This document shows, in pieces, positions 8,336 through 16,573 of a stretch of 64,000 nucleotides of DNA; positions within the stretch are counted from its first letter, which is position 1, and every line of letters begins with the position of its first letter. The notes below the pieces were generated by a model. It worked only from the letters and a program-made list of their open reading frames with translations, searched no databases and was not told the DNA's origin. The translations under genes were made by a program, and so were the position numbers. Source of the DNA: Phytopseudomonas punonensis. Its GTDB lineage: Bacteria; Pseudomonadota; Gammaproteobacteria; Pseudomonadales; Pseudomonadaceae. Location: the NCBI RefSeq assembly GCF_900142655.1, contig NZ_FRBQ01000006.1:79271-143270 (forward strand), given 5' to 3'.

Positions 8336-9367
8336 ATGTTCAAGAAAACTGCATTATTGCTTGCCATCACATGCAGCGCCGCCAGCTTGCAAGCCGCTGA
8401 GAAACTCGCCGTGGTTTCCTTCGGTGGTGACAACAAGGTGGTTCAGGAAAAAGCCTTCTACAAACCGTTCGAAGAGCGCGAAAAGGTCACCATTGAAGCC
8501 TCGGCCTATAACGGCGAAATGGCCAAGATCAAGGTCATGGCCGATACCGGGCAGGTCTCCTGGGACGTCGTCGAAGTGGAGACCCCGGAATTAATCCGTG
8601 GTTGCAGCGAAGGCCTGTTCGAGCCGTTGGACTGGGCGAAGATTGGCAAGCGCGAGGATTTCATCCCGGAGGCGGTGAGCGAGTGCGGCGCTGGGATCTT
8701 CATCTGGTCGACGGTACTGACCTACGACAGCAGCAAGTTCAAGGGCGTCCCGGCGGGCTGGGCGGATTTCTGGGATGTGCAGAAATTCCCGGGCAAGCGC
8801 GGCCTGCGCCGCGGCGCCAAGTTCACTCTGGAGTTCGCCCTGCTTGCTGACGGCGTGACGCAGGCCGATCTGTATAAGGTGCTGGGCACTGATGAGGGCG
8901 TCGAGCGGGCGTTCCGCAAGCTCGATCAGATCAAGTCGAACATCCAGTGGTGGGAAGCTGGCGCGCAACCGCTGCAGTGGCTGGCCGCCGGTGACGTGGT
9001 CATGACCTCGGCCTACAACGGCCGCGTGACCACGGCGCAGAAGGAGGGCCGCGACTTTGTCATGCAATGGAACGGCAGCCTCTACGACCTCGATCACTGG
9101 GCCATCGTCAAAGGCAGCAAGAGCAAGGAGCTGGCCGAGAAATTCATCGCCATGGCTAGCACGCCGCAGCTGCAAAAAATCTACGCTGAGGGCATTCCCT
9201 ACGGCCCGACCAATACGCACACCACCGCGCTGATCGATCCGGCGATTCAAAGCAGCTTGCCGACGGCGCCGCAGAACTTGAAGAACGCACGGGCCATGGA
9301 TATCGAGTTTTGGATCGACCATGGCGAGGATCTGGAACAGCGCTTCAACGCCTGGGCCAGCAAGTAA
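8336..9367 (+). CDS. periplasmic ABC-transporter solute-binding protein, PotD/PotF type
   Basis: The 343-residue protein starts with a Sec signal peptide (MFKKTALLLAITCSAASLQA, cleavage near residue 21). The mature part resembles family 1 polyamine/amino-compound binding proteins: LAVVSFGGDNKVVQEKAFY at the N-terminus, DVVEVETPELI, and WDFW-like WADFWDVQKFPGKRGLR. ATG 8336 was preferred over the frame opening at 8249 because the signal peptide starts there. No permease or ATPase lies adjacent, so its transporter partners are elsewhere. The downstream kinase and phospho-lyase suggest it binds an amino alcohol or hydroxy-amino acid; this is inference. Confidence 0.85.
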   Translation: MFKKTALLLAITCSAASLQAAEKLAVVSFGGDNKVVQEKAFYKPFEEREKVTIEASAYNGEMAKIKVMADTGQVSWDVVEVETPELIRGCSEGLFEPLDWAKIGKREDFIPEAVSECGAGIFIWSTVLTYDSSKFKGVPAGWADFWDVQKFPGKRGLRRGAKFTLEFALLADGVTQADLYKVLGTDEGVERAFRKLDQIKSNIQWWEAGAQPLQWLAAGDVVMTSAYNGRVTTAQKEGRDFVMQWNGSLYDLDHWAIVKGSKSKELAEKFIAMASTPQLQKIYAEGIPYGPTNTHTTALIDPAIQSSLPTAPQNLKNARAMDIEFWIDHGEDLEQRFNAWASK

Positions 9368-9426
9368 TCAACCGATGCCCGGCGAGCTGAGTTGCTGGGC
9401 GTTCACTAGTCCACGGGAGTGTTGGG

Positions 9427-10494
9427 ATGTCGCTGAATACCCAGGTTGTGTATGACCCCTTGTTGCAGGCGCAGCCGGCGCGAGTCAGCGCGATGCGTGC
9501 CGGTGTCATCGCCAGCGAGTGCTTTGGCGTGCTGGGCGCCATCCGCCCGTTGGCTGGTGAGCGCGATCTGAATTTCCAGCTCGCCTGCGCGGATGGCTCC
9601 TCCTATCTATTGAAGATTTCCCACCCGCTGGAAAACCCCCAGGTGGTGGATTTTCAGAACCAGGCGCTGCTGCAGATTCAGCACGCCGACCCCGAGTTGC
9701 CGGTGCAGCGCGTGTATGCCGCGCGCGATGGCCGTTATCAGGCAGCGGTCGATGTCGACGGCCAGCAGATGCTGGTGCGCTTGTTGTCGTTCGTCGATGG
9801 GCAGCCGCTGCATCAGGTCAAGCAGTCCGGTGCGAGTCTGCGGCGCAATCTCGGCGACGCCATGGCGCGGCTCGATATCGCGCTGGCCGGATATCAGCAC
9901 CCGGCCTCCGGGCATGAACTGCTCTGGGACATGCAGCAGGCCGCTCGGTTGCGACCGCTGCTGGTGCATATTGATGACGAGCCCCTCAGAGCGCTAGCGA
10001 GCGAGGCGCTGGATGCCTTCGAGGTCCGCGCGTTGCCGCGTTATCCGGCGCTGCGGCGGCAAGTGATCCACAACGACCTCAACCCGCACAACGTGATCGT
10101 CGACCCGCAGCAGCCCGAGCGTGTGCTGAACATTCTTGATTTCGGCGACATGGTGCATGCGCCACTGATCAATGAGGTGGGTGTGGCAGCGGCCTATCAG
10201 GTGGGGCATGACGGTGACGTGTTGGCGCCCGCGCTGGACTTCGTGGCGGCCTACCATCGACGCAGTCTGCTGCGGGAAGAGGAGCTGGAGATCCTTGGCG
10301 AGCTGATCGCCACCCGGCTGGTGATGACCATCGCTATCACCGCCTGGCGCGCCAGCCTGCACCCGGAAAACCGCGACTACATCCTGCGCAACGTGCCCCA
10401 GGCTAGCGCCAGCCTGCGCGGCCTGGCGGCCATTTCCAGCGATACGACGCGCGCGCGCATTCATCAGGCCTGTCGGGGAGCGCTGCAGCCATGA
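9427..10494 (+). CDS. APH-fold small-molecule kinase, hydroxylysine-kinase-like
   Basis: The 355-residue protein has the aminoglycoside-phosphotransferase/choline-kinase fold: catalytic loop HNDLNPHNVIVD and metal-binding LDFGDM. Antibiotic resistance is unlikely here. The gene overlaps the next one by 4 bases (ATGA). The next product closely resembles phospho-lyases that act on O-phosphoethanolamine or 5-phosphohydroxylysine. In animals the matching kinase (hydroxylysine kinase, AGPHD1/HYKK) has this fold. I infer that it phosphorylates the hydroxyl of an amino alcohol or hydroxy-amino acid; the substrate is unproven. Confidence 0.8.
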   Translation: MSLNTQVVYDPLLQAQPARVSAMRAGVIASECFGVLGAIRPLAGERDLNFQLACADGSSYLLKISHPLENPQVVDFQNQALLQIQHADPELPVQRVYAARDGRYQAAVDVDGQQMLVRLLSFVDGQPLHQVKQSGASLRRNLGDAMARLDIALAGYQHPASGHELLWDMQQAARLRPLLVHIDDEPLRALASEALDAFEVRALPRYPALRRQVIHNDLNPHNVIVDPQQPERVLNILDFGDMVHAPLINEVGVAAAYQVGHDGDVLAPALDFVAAYHRRSLLREEELEILGELIATRLVMTIAITAWRASLHPENRDYILRNVPQASASLRGLAAISSDTTRARIHQACRGALQP

Positions 10495-11807
10495 GCATGA
10501 TCAACGGATTCAGCGCTGCCGATGCAGCGCACTTGAGCGAAAAGGAAAAAAGCTTGATCGAGCGCCGTGAGCGGCTGCTTGGCCCGGCCTATCGGTTGTT
10601 CTACGAACGCCCGTTGCATACGGTACGCGGCGAGGGTGTGTGGCTATACGACGAAAGCGGCCGCGCCTATCTGGATGCCTACAACAATGTCGCTTCCATC
10701 GGCCATTGCCACCCGCGCGTGGTGCAGGCGATTGCCGAGCAGGCGGCGGTGCTCAATACCCACACTCGGTATCTGCAGGAAGGCATTCTCGATTACGCCG
10801 AGCAGCTGCTGGCGACCTTTCCGGCCGGGCTGGAGCAGGTAATGTTCACCTGCACCGGCAGCGAGGCCAACGACCTGGCGCTGCGCATCGCCAGGCATTA
10901 CACCGGCGGTACGGGCATGATCATCACCCGGTTCGCCTACCACGGGGTGACCGGCGATATTGCCGAGCTGTCGCCGTCACTCGGCGCCAGCATCCAGCTT
11001 CCTGCCCATGCCCGTAGCGTGCGCGCCCCGGATATCTATCGCCTCGGGCCCGAGGCCAGCAAGCTGTTCGCCGACGACGTGCGCGCCGCCATCGCCGATC
11101 TACGTGCCCATGGCATCAAACCGGCAGCGCTGCTCATCGATGGCATCTTCGCCAGCGACGGCATCTTTGCAGAGCCTGAAGGCTGCATCGCCGAAGCGGT
11201 CGCCATCGCCAGGGCCGAGGGGCTGCTGTATATCGCCGATGAAGTGCAGTGCGGCTTTGCCCGCACCGGCTCACACATGTGGGGCTTTCAGCGCCATGGC
11301 GTGCAGCCGGACCTGGTCAGCCTCGGCAAGCCCATGGGCAACGGCCAGCCGATTGCTGGCGTGGTAGTGCGCCCGGAGGTGCTCGAACCGTTCGGCCGCA
11401 GCATGCGCTACTTCAATACTTTTGGCGGCAACCCGGTGTCCTGCGCAGCCGGCCAGGCGGTGCTGGACGTGATCCGCGACGAAGGCCTGCAGCAGCGCTC
11501 GGCGCAGATCGGTGATTACCTGCTGGCCGGCATTCGCCAGTTGGCGCAGCGCCATGCGCTGATCGGCGATGTGCGTGGCGCCGGGATGTTTATCGGTGTC
11601 GAGCTGGTCAGCGACCGTACCAGCAAAGCTCCTGCGGCTACGCAGGCCAAGCGGGTGGTCAACGGTATGCGCGAGCGGGGTGTGCTGATCAGCGCGGCCG
11701 GGCCACTGGAGAACATCCTGAAGATCCGGCCGTTGCTGGCCTTCGAGCAAAGCCATGCCGATTTGTTGATCGCGGCCTTGGATGAGGCCTTGCAAGCGCT
11801 GGCGTGA
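10491..11807 (+). CDS. class III PLP enzyme, probable amino-alcohol-phosphate phospho-lyase
   Basis: The 438-residue protein has the class III aminotransferase fold: CTGSEANDLALR, the Asp in YIADEVQCGFARTG, and the PLP lysine in SLGKPMGNGQP. The segments GKPMGNGQP, YFNTFGGNPVSCAAGQAVLD, LIGDVRGAGMFIGVEL and ILKIRPLLAF are very like human ETNPPL/PHYKPL. Those enzymes eliminate phosphate and ammonia from phosphoethanolamine or phosphohydroxylysine rather than transaminate. Translational overlap with the kinase upstream supports a two-step kinase plus phospho-lyase pathway. An ordinary omega-aminotransferase remains possible. Confidence 0.82.
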   Translation: MSMINGFSAADAAHLSEKEKSLIERRERLLGPAYRLFYERPLHTVRGEGVWLYDESGRAYLDAYNNVASIGHCHPRVVQAIAEQAAVLNTHTRYLQEGILDYAEQLLATFPAGLEQVMFTCTGSEANDLALRIARHYTGGTGMIITRFAYHGVTGDIAELSPSLGASIQLPAHARSVRAPDIYRLGPEASKLFADDVRAAIADLRAHGIKPAALLIDGIFASDGIFAEPEGCIAEAVAIARAEGLLYIADEVQCGFARTGSHMWGFQRHGVQPDLVSLGKPMGNGQPIAGVVVRPEVLEPFGRSMRYFNTFGGNPVSCAAGQAVLDVIRDEGLQQRSAQIGDYLLAGIRQLAQRHALIGDVRGAGMFIGVELVSDRTSKAPAATQAKRVVNGMRERGVLISAAGPLENILKIRPLLAFEQSHADLLIAALDEALQALA

Positions 11808-11812
11808 GCCAG

Positions 11813-12352
11813 TCAGGCCCGCTTGAGAAACTCGGCGGGCACCGCTTGGGTCAGCCACACGCCATTGTCGGCCTGGAAGAATTCGAACCCCTGGGCGTGC
11901 ATGCGCAGTGCGTCCACCTCGAGAATCACCGGGCTGCCGTAACGTTGGCCGACCTGCAGGGCTGTCGGCACTTCCTGGGACAGGTGCACGTGATGGCGCG
12001 TCCCGGCGATCAGACCCTGGACCTCGATTGATTCCAGAAAGCGGCTGGCCGTGCCGTGGTAGAGGCATTCGGGCGGTTGCTTCTGCGTGTGTTGCAGCCG
12101 TACCTGGGCGCTCGAGTGGCCCTGGGCCGCGCGGATAAGACGGTCATCGGTGGACAGGCTGAAGCGCTTCTTGTCGCTACTGGTCACCACTTCCTTGATG
12201 GTTTCGATATCCAGCGAGCGGCCGCTGCGTGCAGCGCCTGCGATCAGCGCATCGATATCGGTCCAGCCTTCGCTGTCCAGCTGCAAGCCAATGGCCTGCG
12301 GTTCATGGCGCAGCACGTAGCTGAGGAATTTGCTGATTTCGTCGCGGCTCAT
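11813..12352 (-). CDS. kptA: RNA 2'-phosphotransferase
   Basis: This KptA/Tpt1 enzyme of 179 residues transfers the 2'-phosphate of RNA to NAD+, giving ADP-ribose 1'',2''-cyclic phosphate. The N-terminal winged-helix part has SKFLSYVLRHEP; the ADP-ribosyltransferase-like part has LYHGTA and HHVHLSQE, which carry the conserved His and Arg positions. Bacteria lack the fungal tRNA-splicing route that makes such phosphates, so the physiological substrate is unclear. It converges with the phospho-lyase gene, leaving only 5 bases between them. Confidence 0.92.
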   Translation of the reverse strand: MSRDEISKFLSYVLRHEPQAIGLQLDSEGWTDIDALIAGAARSGRSLDIETIKEVVTSSDKKRFSLSTDDRLIRAAQGHSSAQVRLQHTQKQPPECLYHGTASRFLESIEVQGLIAGTRHHVHLSQEVPTALQVGQRYGSPVILEVDALRMHAQGFEFFQADNGVWLTQAVPAEFLKRA

Positions 12353-12386
12353 CTTTCAATCACATCCCTGTCGTAAAAGCGGGGGC

Positions 12387-12944
12387 TCAGGCGCCTGGTG
12401 CGCTGTCCAGTGCCTTGCAGCTGGCGGCGAAGTTCTGCTTGCAGGCGCTCTGGAACAGGCGACGCGCCTGGTTGGGATCACGCTGCACACCATCGATACC
12501 GCGCAGGTAGAGGTTACCGAGAATGTGCTGGGCCATCGGGTTGCCGCTGCTGGCGGACTGGTTCAGGTATTTGAGCATGGCTGGCGAGTTGCGAAACTCC
12601 GGGTTGTCACGGCCGGTGTAGAGGTAGGCCAGGCTGACGGCTGCTTCGGCGTGGCCGCGATCGGCTGCCTGCTTCCACCAGTACTCGGCTTGTTTGAGAT
12701 CCTTTTGCGGCTTGCCAACGAAGTAGAAACTGCCGAGCTTGAACTGGCTGTCCAGATCACCGCGCTGTGCCAGCTCGGTCAGGCGCTGGATGTCGCCGTC
12801 GACGGCCTGCTGTTCGGGTGACACGGTAGAGGTTGTGCCCTGGTCCGCAGGCGTCTTGGTTTCGTCACGGTTGGCGCAGCCTGCGAGCAGGGCGATGAGG
12901 CTGGCGAGCAGCAGGGGAGTGGTCAGGGCGGACAGTTGGATCAT
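12387..12944 (-). CDS. Sel1-repeat (TPR-like) lipoprotein
   Basis: The 185-residue protein starts with a lipoprotein signal peptide (MIQLSALTTPLLLASLIALLAGC, lipid-modified Cys23). Sel1-type repeats follow, e.g. LGSFYFVGKPQKDLKQAEYWWKQAADRG and the next unit AAVSLAYLYTGRDN. ATG 12944 follows CGGAG and was chosen over the frame opening at 13058. Sel1 repeats mediate protein-protein contacts. The protein is probably membrane-anchored on the periplasmic face; no specific partner can be named. Confidence 0.8.
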   Translation of the reverse strand: MIQLSALTTPLLLASLIALLAGCANRDETKTPADQGTTSTVSPEQQAVDGDIQRLTELAQRGDLDSQFKLGSFYFVGKPQKDLKQAEYWWKQAADRGHAEAAVSLAYLYTGRDNPEFRNSPAMLKYLNQSASSGNPMAQHILGNLYLRGIDGVQRDPNQARRLFQSACKQNFAASCKALDSAPGA

Positions 12945-13101
12945 GTTGGGCTCCGGATAGACGACTCTTGCTTCATGGCCAATAGCGGTCAGTGAGCCGT
13001 CAGTGCTTCGATTGTTGTCGAGGTTCGACCGGGCTGCCTGCAAACGGTTCGCTTCCACTGAGGCAAATGCCCGGCGAGCAGATCTCTCTTGGTGGCATGA
13101 A

Positions 13102-13142
13102 AATACTAGTGTATTTTTTCATGAAATAATTATCCGATAATT
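13102..13142. promoter_or_regulatory. two AT-rich palindromes before the Puu-like cluster
   Basis: AATACTAGTGTATT (13102-13115, 5-bp arms around TAGT) and AATTATCCGATAATT (13128-13142, perfect 7-bp arms around one C) lie just upstream of the oxidase start at 13150. They could be operators of the XRE-cupin regulator encoded in the cluster. Confidence 0.4.
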
Positions 13143-13149
13143 TCATCGC

Positions 13150-14439
13150 ATGTTCATGCAATCCTCCGCGCACCTCGCTACTTACTATGCAGGCTGCTAC
13201 CCGGGCTCGATCCCCCAACGCTCGCGTCTTGAAGGCAACCTCGACTGCGATGTGCTGATCGTTGGCGCCGGCTTCAGCGGCCTGCACTGCGCGTTGCGGC
13301 TAGCACAGAGTGGCAAGCGTGTGGTCGTGCTGGAAGCCAGCCGCGTGGCCTGGGCAGCCTCGGGCCGCAATGGCGGGCAAGCGCTGCTGGGCTGGTCGTG
13401 CGATATGCCGCCGCTGGAAAAAGCCCTTGGCCTGCAGGGCGCCCGCCAGCTGTGGGACAGCATGTGCTGGGCCGCAGATGAGCTGCGCGAATTGCCGGCG
13501 CGTCATGGCTTCGATATCGACTACCGCGTTGGCAGTTTATGGACGGCGGTGCTGCCGCGCCGCGTCGCCCAGTTGCGTGAGGCGCAGCAGGAGGCCGTGC
13601 ATAAGTGGGGCTACCGCGATCTGCGTCTGATCGAGGGCGCGGAGCTGCGCGAGTGGGTCGACAGCCCGCGCTACGTGGCGGCGCTGCACGATGCCAGGGG
13701 TGCCCATCTCGACCCGCTCAAGCTGGCCCAGGGGCTGGCCACAGCCATCGAGCAGGCCGGCGGGCGTATCTTCGAGCAGAGTCGCGCCCTCGCTTACGAA
13801 ACCTTGCTCGAAGGTTATCGGGTGCGTACCTGCCACGGGGAGGTGCGCGCCGATGTATTGGTGCTGGCCTGCAACGCCTACCTCAATGACCTGGATAGAC
13901 CTTTGTCGCGGCGCGTACTGCCAGTGGGCTCCTATCAGGTGGCGACCTCGGTGCTCGACCCGCAGTTGGCAAGTTCGCTGCTGCCCCATAACAGCTGCGT
14001 GATCGACAACCAGTTCGTGCCCGACTATTTCCGCCTGACCCCGGACAACCGCCTGCTCTTCGGTGGCGGCTGCACGTACCTGGGCGGTTTGCCGAGGGAT
14101 ATTCCAGCGGCTACGCGGCCTTATCTGGAGCGTGTGTTTCCCCAGCTCAAAGGCGTGGCCATCGATTACGGCTGGGGCGGGCATATCGACGTTACCTTGA
14201 GGCGCACGCCGGATGTCGGTCGCCAGGGGCAGCGTTACTGGCTGCAAGGTTTTTCCGGGCACGGCGTGCTGCCGACCCTGGCCGCGGCACGCGCCGTAAC
14301 CGACGCAATTGCCGGCGACGAGCGATTATTGGGGTTGTATCAGCGCATCGATAATCCACCTTTCCCTGGCGCCTCGTGGCTGGCCGCGCCGCTAGAGGCG
14401 GCAGGCAAGGCCTGGTATCGGCTGCGGGACTATTTATGA
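13150..14439 (+). CDS. FAD-dependent oxidoreductase, gamma-glutamylputrescine oxidase-like
   Basis: The 429-residue protein belongs to the DAO (glycine/D-amino acid oxidase) family. The FAD-binding motif is DVLIVGAGFSGLHCAL near residue 33, followed by ASGRNGGQ, a hallmark of PuuB-like oxidases; FSGHGVLPTL lies in the C-terminal FAD region. It is expected to oxidise an amine adduct such as gamma-glutamylputrescine to the aldehyde, releasing ammonia and peroxide. An in-frame ATG two codons later (13156) is also possible. A PuuR-like regulator and a PuuA-like ligase follow it. Confidence 0.85.
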   Translation: MFMQSSAHLATYYAGCYPGSIPQRSRLEGNLDCDVLIVGAGFSGLHCALRLAQSGKRVVVLEASRVAWAASGRNGGQALLGWSCDMPPLEKALGLQGARQLWDSMCWAADELRELPARHGFDIDYRVGSLWTAVLPRRVAQLREAQQEAVHKWGYRDLRLIEGAELREWVDSPRYVAALHDARGAHLDPLKLAQGLATAIEQAGGRIFEQSRALAYETLLEGYRVRTCHGEVRADVLVLACNAYLNDLDRPLSRRVLPVGSYQVATSVLDPQLASSLLPHNSCVIDNQFVPDYFRLTPDNRLLFGGGCTYLGGLPRDIPAATRPYLERVFPQLKGVAIDYGWGGHIDVTLRRTPDVGRQGQRYWLQGFSGHGVLPTLAAARAVTDAIAGDERLLGLYQRIDNPPFPGASWLAAPLEAAGKAWYRLRDYL

Positions 14440-15011
14440 AGGGCTCCACCGGCATGGACATGCAGGAAGAAATCGAAGGCCTCGCGATCCTCATCCGCGA
14501 CCTGCGCAAGCACAAGAACCTTACGCTTGGCGAGCTGGCCGCGCGCATCGGCCGCTCGGTGGGCTTCCTGTCCCAGGTCGAGCGTGGACTGTCGAAGCCG
14601 ACCGTGGCGGATCTGACCGCCATCAGCGAAGCGCTCGGCGTATCGACCACCTATTTCTACAGCCTGGAAAAGCCGCGGGCGCTGTCGTGGGTCACCCGGC
14701 CCGGTGAGCGGCGCACGCTGTATTACGCCGGCGGCATCACCGATGTGCTGGCGTCGCCGAGCATGTCAGCGGGCTTTTCGATGCTGGAAAGTCACCTGGC
14801 GCCTGGCGCGACCAGCGGTGACGGGCACCTGAACGACAGCTCGGAACAGGGCGGCTTCGTGCTCGAAGGCCAGTTGAGCATCTGGCTGGATGACCAGCCG
14901 GACCCCGTTACGCTCGGGCCCAATGACAGCTTCCAGTTGCCGCCGCACAGCCAGTTTCGTTACGCCAACCTTACCGATCAGCCCGCACGGGTACTCTGGG
15001 TGTTCCGCTAG
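14436..15011 (+). CDS. XRE-cupin transcriptional regulator, PuuR-like
   Basis: This regulator of about 191 residues has an N-terminal XRE helix-turn-helix (LTLGELAARIGRSVGFLSQVERG) and a C-terminal cupin sensor domain (HLNDSSEQGGFVLEGQLSIWLDD). ATG 14436 overlaps the oxidase stop (ATGA), suggesting translational coupling; ATG 14454 would give 185 residues and follows GAAGGG. In E. coli the equivalent protein represses putrescine catabolism genes. Location between the oxidase and ligase genes supports local control. Confidence 0.85.
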   Translation: MKGSTGMDMQEEIEGLAILIRDLRKHKNLTLGELAARIGRSVGFLSQVERGLSKPTVADLTAISEALGVSTTYFYSLEKPRALSWVTRPGERRTLYYAGGITDVLASPSMSAGFSMLESHLAPGATSGDGHLNDSSEQGGFVLEGQLSIWLDDQPDPVTLGPNDSFQLPPHSQFRYANLTDQPARVLWVFR

Positions 15012-15031
15012 GCGGGCACAGGAAATCTCAC

Positions 15032-16372
15032 ATGACCTTCAAGAGTTTGTCCGACGAAGTCCGCGCCTTTCGCGCCGCCCACCCCGACGTGCGTTACGTC
15101 GACCTGATCTGCCTGGATATTCCCGGGCATTTCTATGGCAAGCGTTACCCCATCGACATGCTGGAAAAAGTCGCCGCCGGCAGCCTGCTCAAGCTGCCGC
15201 AGAACTGCGTGCTGCTCGGTGCCCAGGGCGGGCTGCACGAGATCGGCGACTACTGCTTCAATGACGGCGACCCGGACGCCATACGGCGGCTGATTCCCGG
15301 CACGCTCAGGCCGGTGCGCTGGGAACAGCAGCCACTAGGGCAAATGCTGATTAGCTCCGATGGCACCGATTCGCCCATCGAGTTCGAGCCCCGGGAAGTG
15401 CTGGCACGGGTGCTGGCGCGCCTGGCGGCCAAGGGGATTCGGCCGGTTGTGGCCTTCGAACTGGAGTTCTACCTGTTCGACCGCGCCCTGAAGGACGGCT
15501 TGCCGCAATACCCCCGCGATCCGCTGTGTGGTGATGAGGACGATCAGCCCAACCTGCATATCGAGCGCCTGTCGCGCTTCTCCCCGGTACTCCACGAGAT
15601 TGTTGAGGTGGCCAATGAGCAGGGTATCGACGCCAACGTGATCACTGCGGAGATCGGCCCCGGGCAATTCGAGATCAACTTCGGCCACTGTGAGGATGGT
15701 CTGCAGGCCGCCGACTGGGCGGCGTTGTTCACCCGCCTGACCCGCGGCGTGGCGCTCAAGCATGGTCACCGGTCGAGCTTCATGAGTAAGCCCTATCTGG
15801 ATGCGCCAGGCAGTGGCATGCACGTGCATGTCAGTCTGTACGATGAACAGGGCAATAACCTGCTGGCGCTCGACGGCGGCACGCCTCTGCGCCATGCAGT
15901 GGCCGGTTGCCTGGACTGGCTGCCGCACTGCATGCCGATTTTTGCCCCGCACCACAACGCCTATCGCCGCTATGGCTCACGGGTGAACGCTGCCAGCCGT
16001 GCCAGCTGGGGCTACGAGGACCGTGACGCCTGTGTACGCATCCCCGATTCGGATGCCCGCAACCTGCGCATCGAGCATCGCCTGGCCGGTGCCGACGCCA
16101 ACCCTTATCTGGTGCTGGCGGCGATTCTGGGCGCCATGGAGCATGGTCTCGAGCAGCGCGCCGAGCCTATCGCACCGTTGAGCGAGAACCGTCAGAGCGG
16201 CATCGACTTTCCTATGGACATGCTCGCGGCGGTGGCGCAGATGCGCCATCACCCGGAGGTCAATGCCGGGCTGGGTGAGGAGTTCGTGATGGTGTACTGC
16301 GAAAACAAACGACAGGATCACCTGGCGTTCATGGAGCACATCAATGCCCGCGAGTACCGCTGGTTCCTCTGA
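15032..16372 (+). CDS. glutamine synthetase-like gamma-glutamyl-amine ligase, PuuA-like
   Basis: The 446-residue protein has glutamine synthetase domains: the N-terminal beta-grasp, FELEFYLFD, the catalytic EIGPGQFEINF, SGMHVHVSL, and the glutamate-binding RIEHRLAGADANPYL. It lacks the adenylylation-loop pattern of housekeeping GlnA. It probably ligates glutamate to an amine (putrescine or another polyamine or monoamine) using ATP. AGGAAATCTCAC precedes the ATG. With the oxidase it makes the first two steps of a Puu-type route; the aldehyde dehydrogenase and gamma-glutamyl hydrolase steps are absent here. Confidence 0.87.
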   Translation: MTFKSLSDEVRAFRAAHPDVRYVDLICLDIPGHFYGKRYPIDMLEKVAAGSLLKLPQNCVLLGAQGGLHEIGDYCFNDGDPDAIRRLIPGTLRPVRWEQQPLGQMLISSDGTDSPIEFEPREVLARVLARLAAKGIRPVVAFELEFYLFDRALKDGLPQYPRDPLCGDEDDQPNLHIERLSRFSPVLHEIVEVANEQGIDANVITAEIGPGQFEINFGHCEDGLQAADWAALFTRLTRGVALKHGHRSSFMSKPYLDAPGSGMHVHVSLYDEQGNNLLALDGGTPLRHAVAGCLDWLPHCMPIFAPHHNAYRRYGSRVNAASRASWGYEDRDACVRIPDSDARNLRIEHRLAGADANPYLVLAAILGAMEHGLEQRAEPIAPLSENRQSGIDFPMDMLAAVAQMRHHPEVNAGLGEEFVMVYCENKRQDHLAFMEHINAREYRWFL

Positions 16373-16512
16373 GGCTCTGTGCGAAAGTACCTGCGCTCGG
16401 TGATGCTTCGTTAAAAATCGCTTCGGCCTGCTCATTTACAGCTCGTAAACTCCGCGGCCTCACCGATTTTTGCCTCGCCTGACCTTCGCTCGGAGACTTT
16501 CGTACAGACCCT
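16372..16512. repeat. palindromic MITE-like element, copy B
   Basis: Terminal arms AGGCTCTGTGCGAAAGT (16372-16388) and ACTTTCGTACAGACCCT (16496-16512) match inversely at 15 of 17 positions. The core has GCTTCGTTAAAAATCG, GCTCATTTACAGCTCGTAAA, CTCCGCGGCC and CGATTTTTGC. The layout is the same as in 6241-6484, but the arms differ. It starts on the last base of the upstream TGA stop. Confidence 0.65.
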
Positions 16513-16531
16513 GAGGTATGTGCATAAATAG

Positions 16532-16558
16532 AAAAACCCGCCGATGGCGGGTTTTTTT
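16532..16558. terminator. bidirectional Rho-independent terminator
   Basis: AAAAACCCGCC-GAT-GGCGGGTTTTTTT serves the Puu-like cluster on the plus strand and the YIP1 gene on the minus strand. Confidence 0.88.
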
Positions 16559-16573
16559 CTATGGGGCAGCCGG

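Noticed and set aside
9427..10494. Aminoglycoside resistance gene
   Set aside because: The fold is shared, but the gene overlaps a phospho-lyase-like gene in a metabolic locus; a small-molecule metabolic kinase is more likely.
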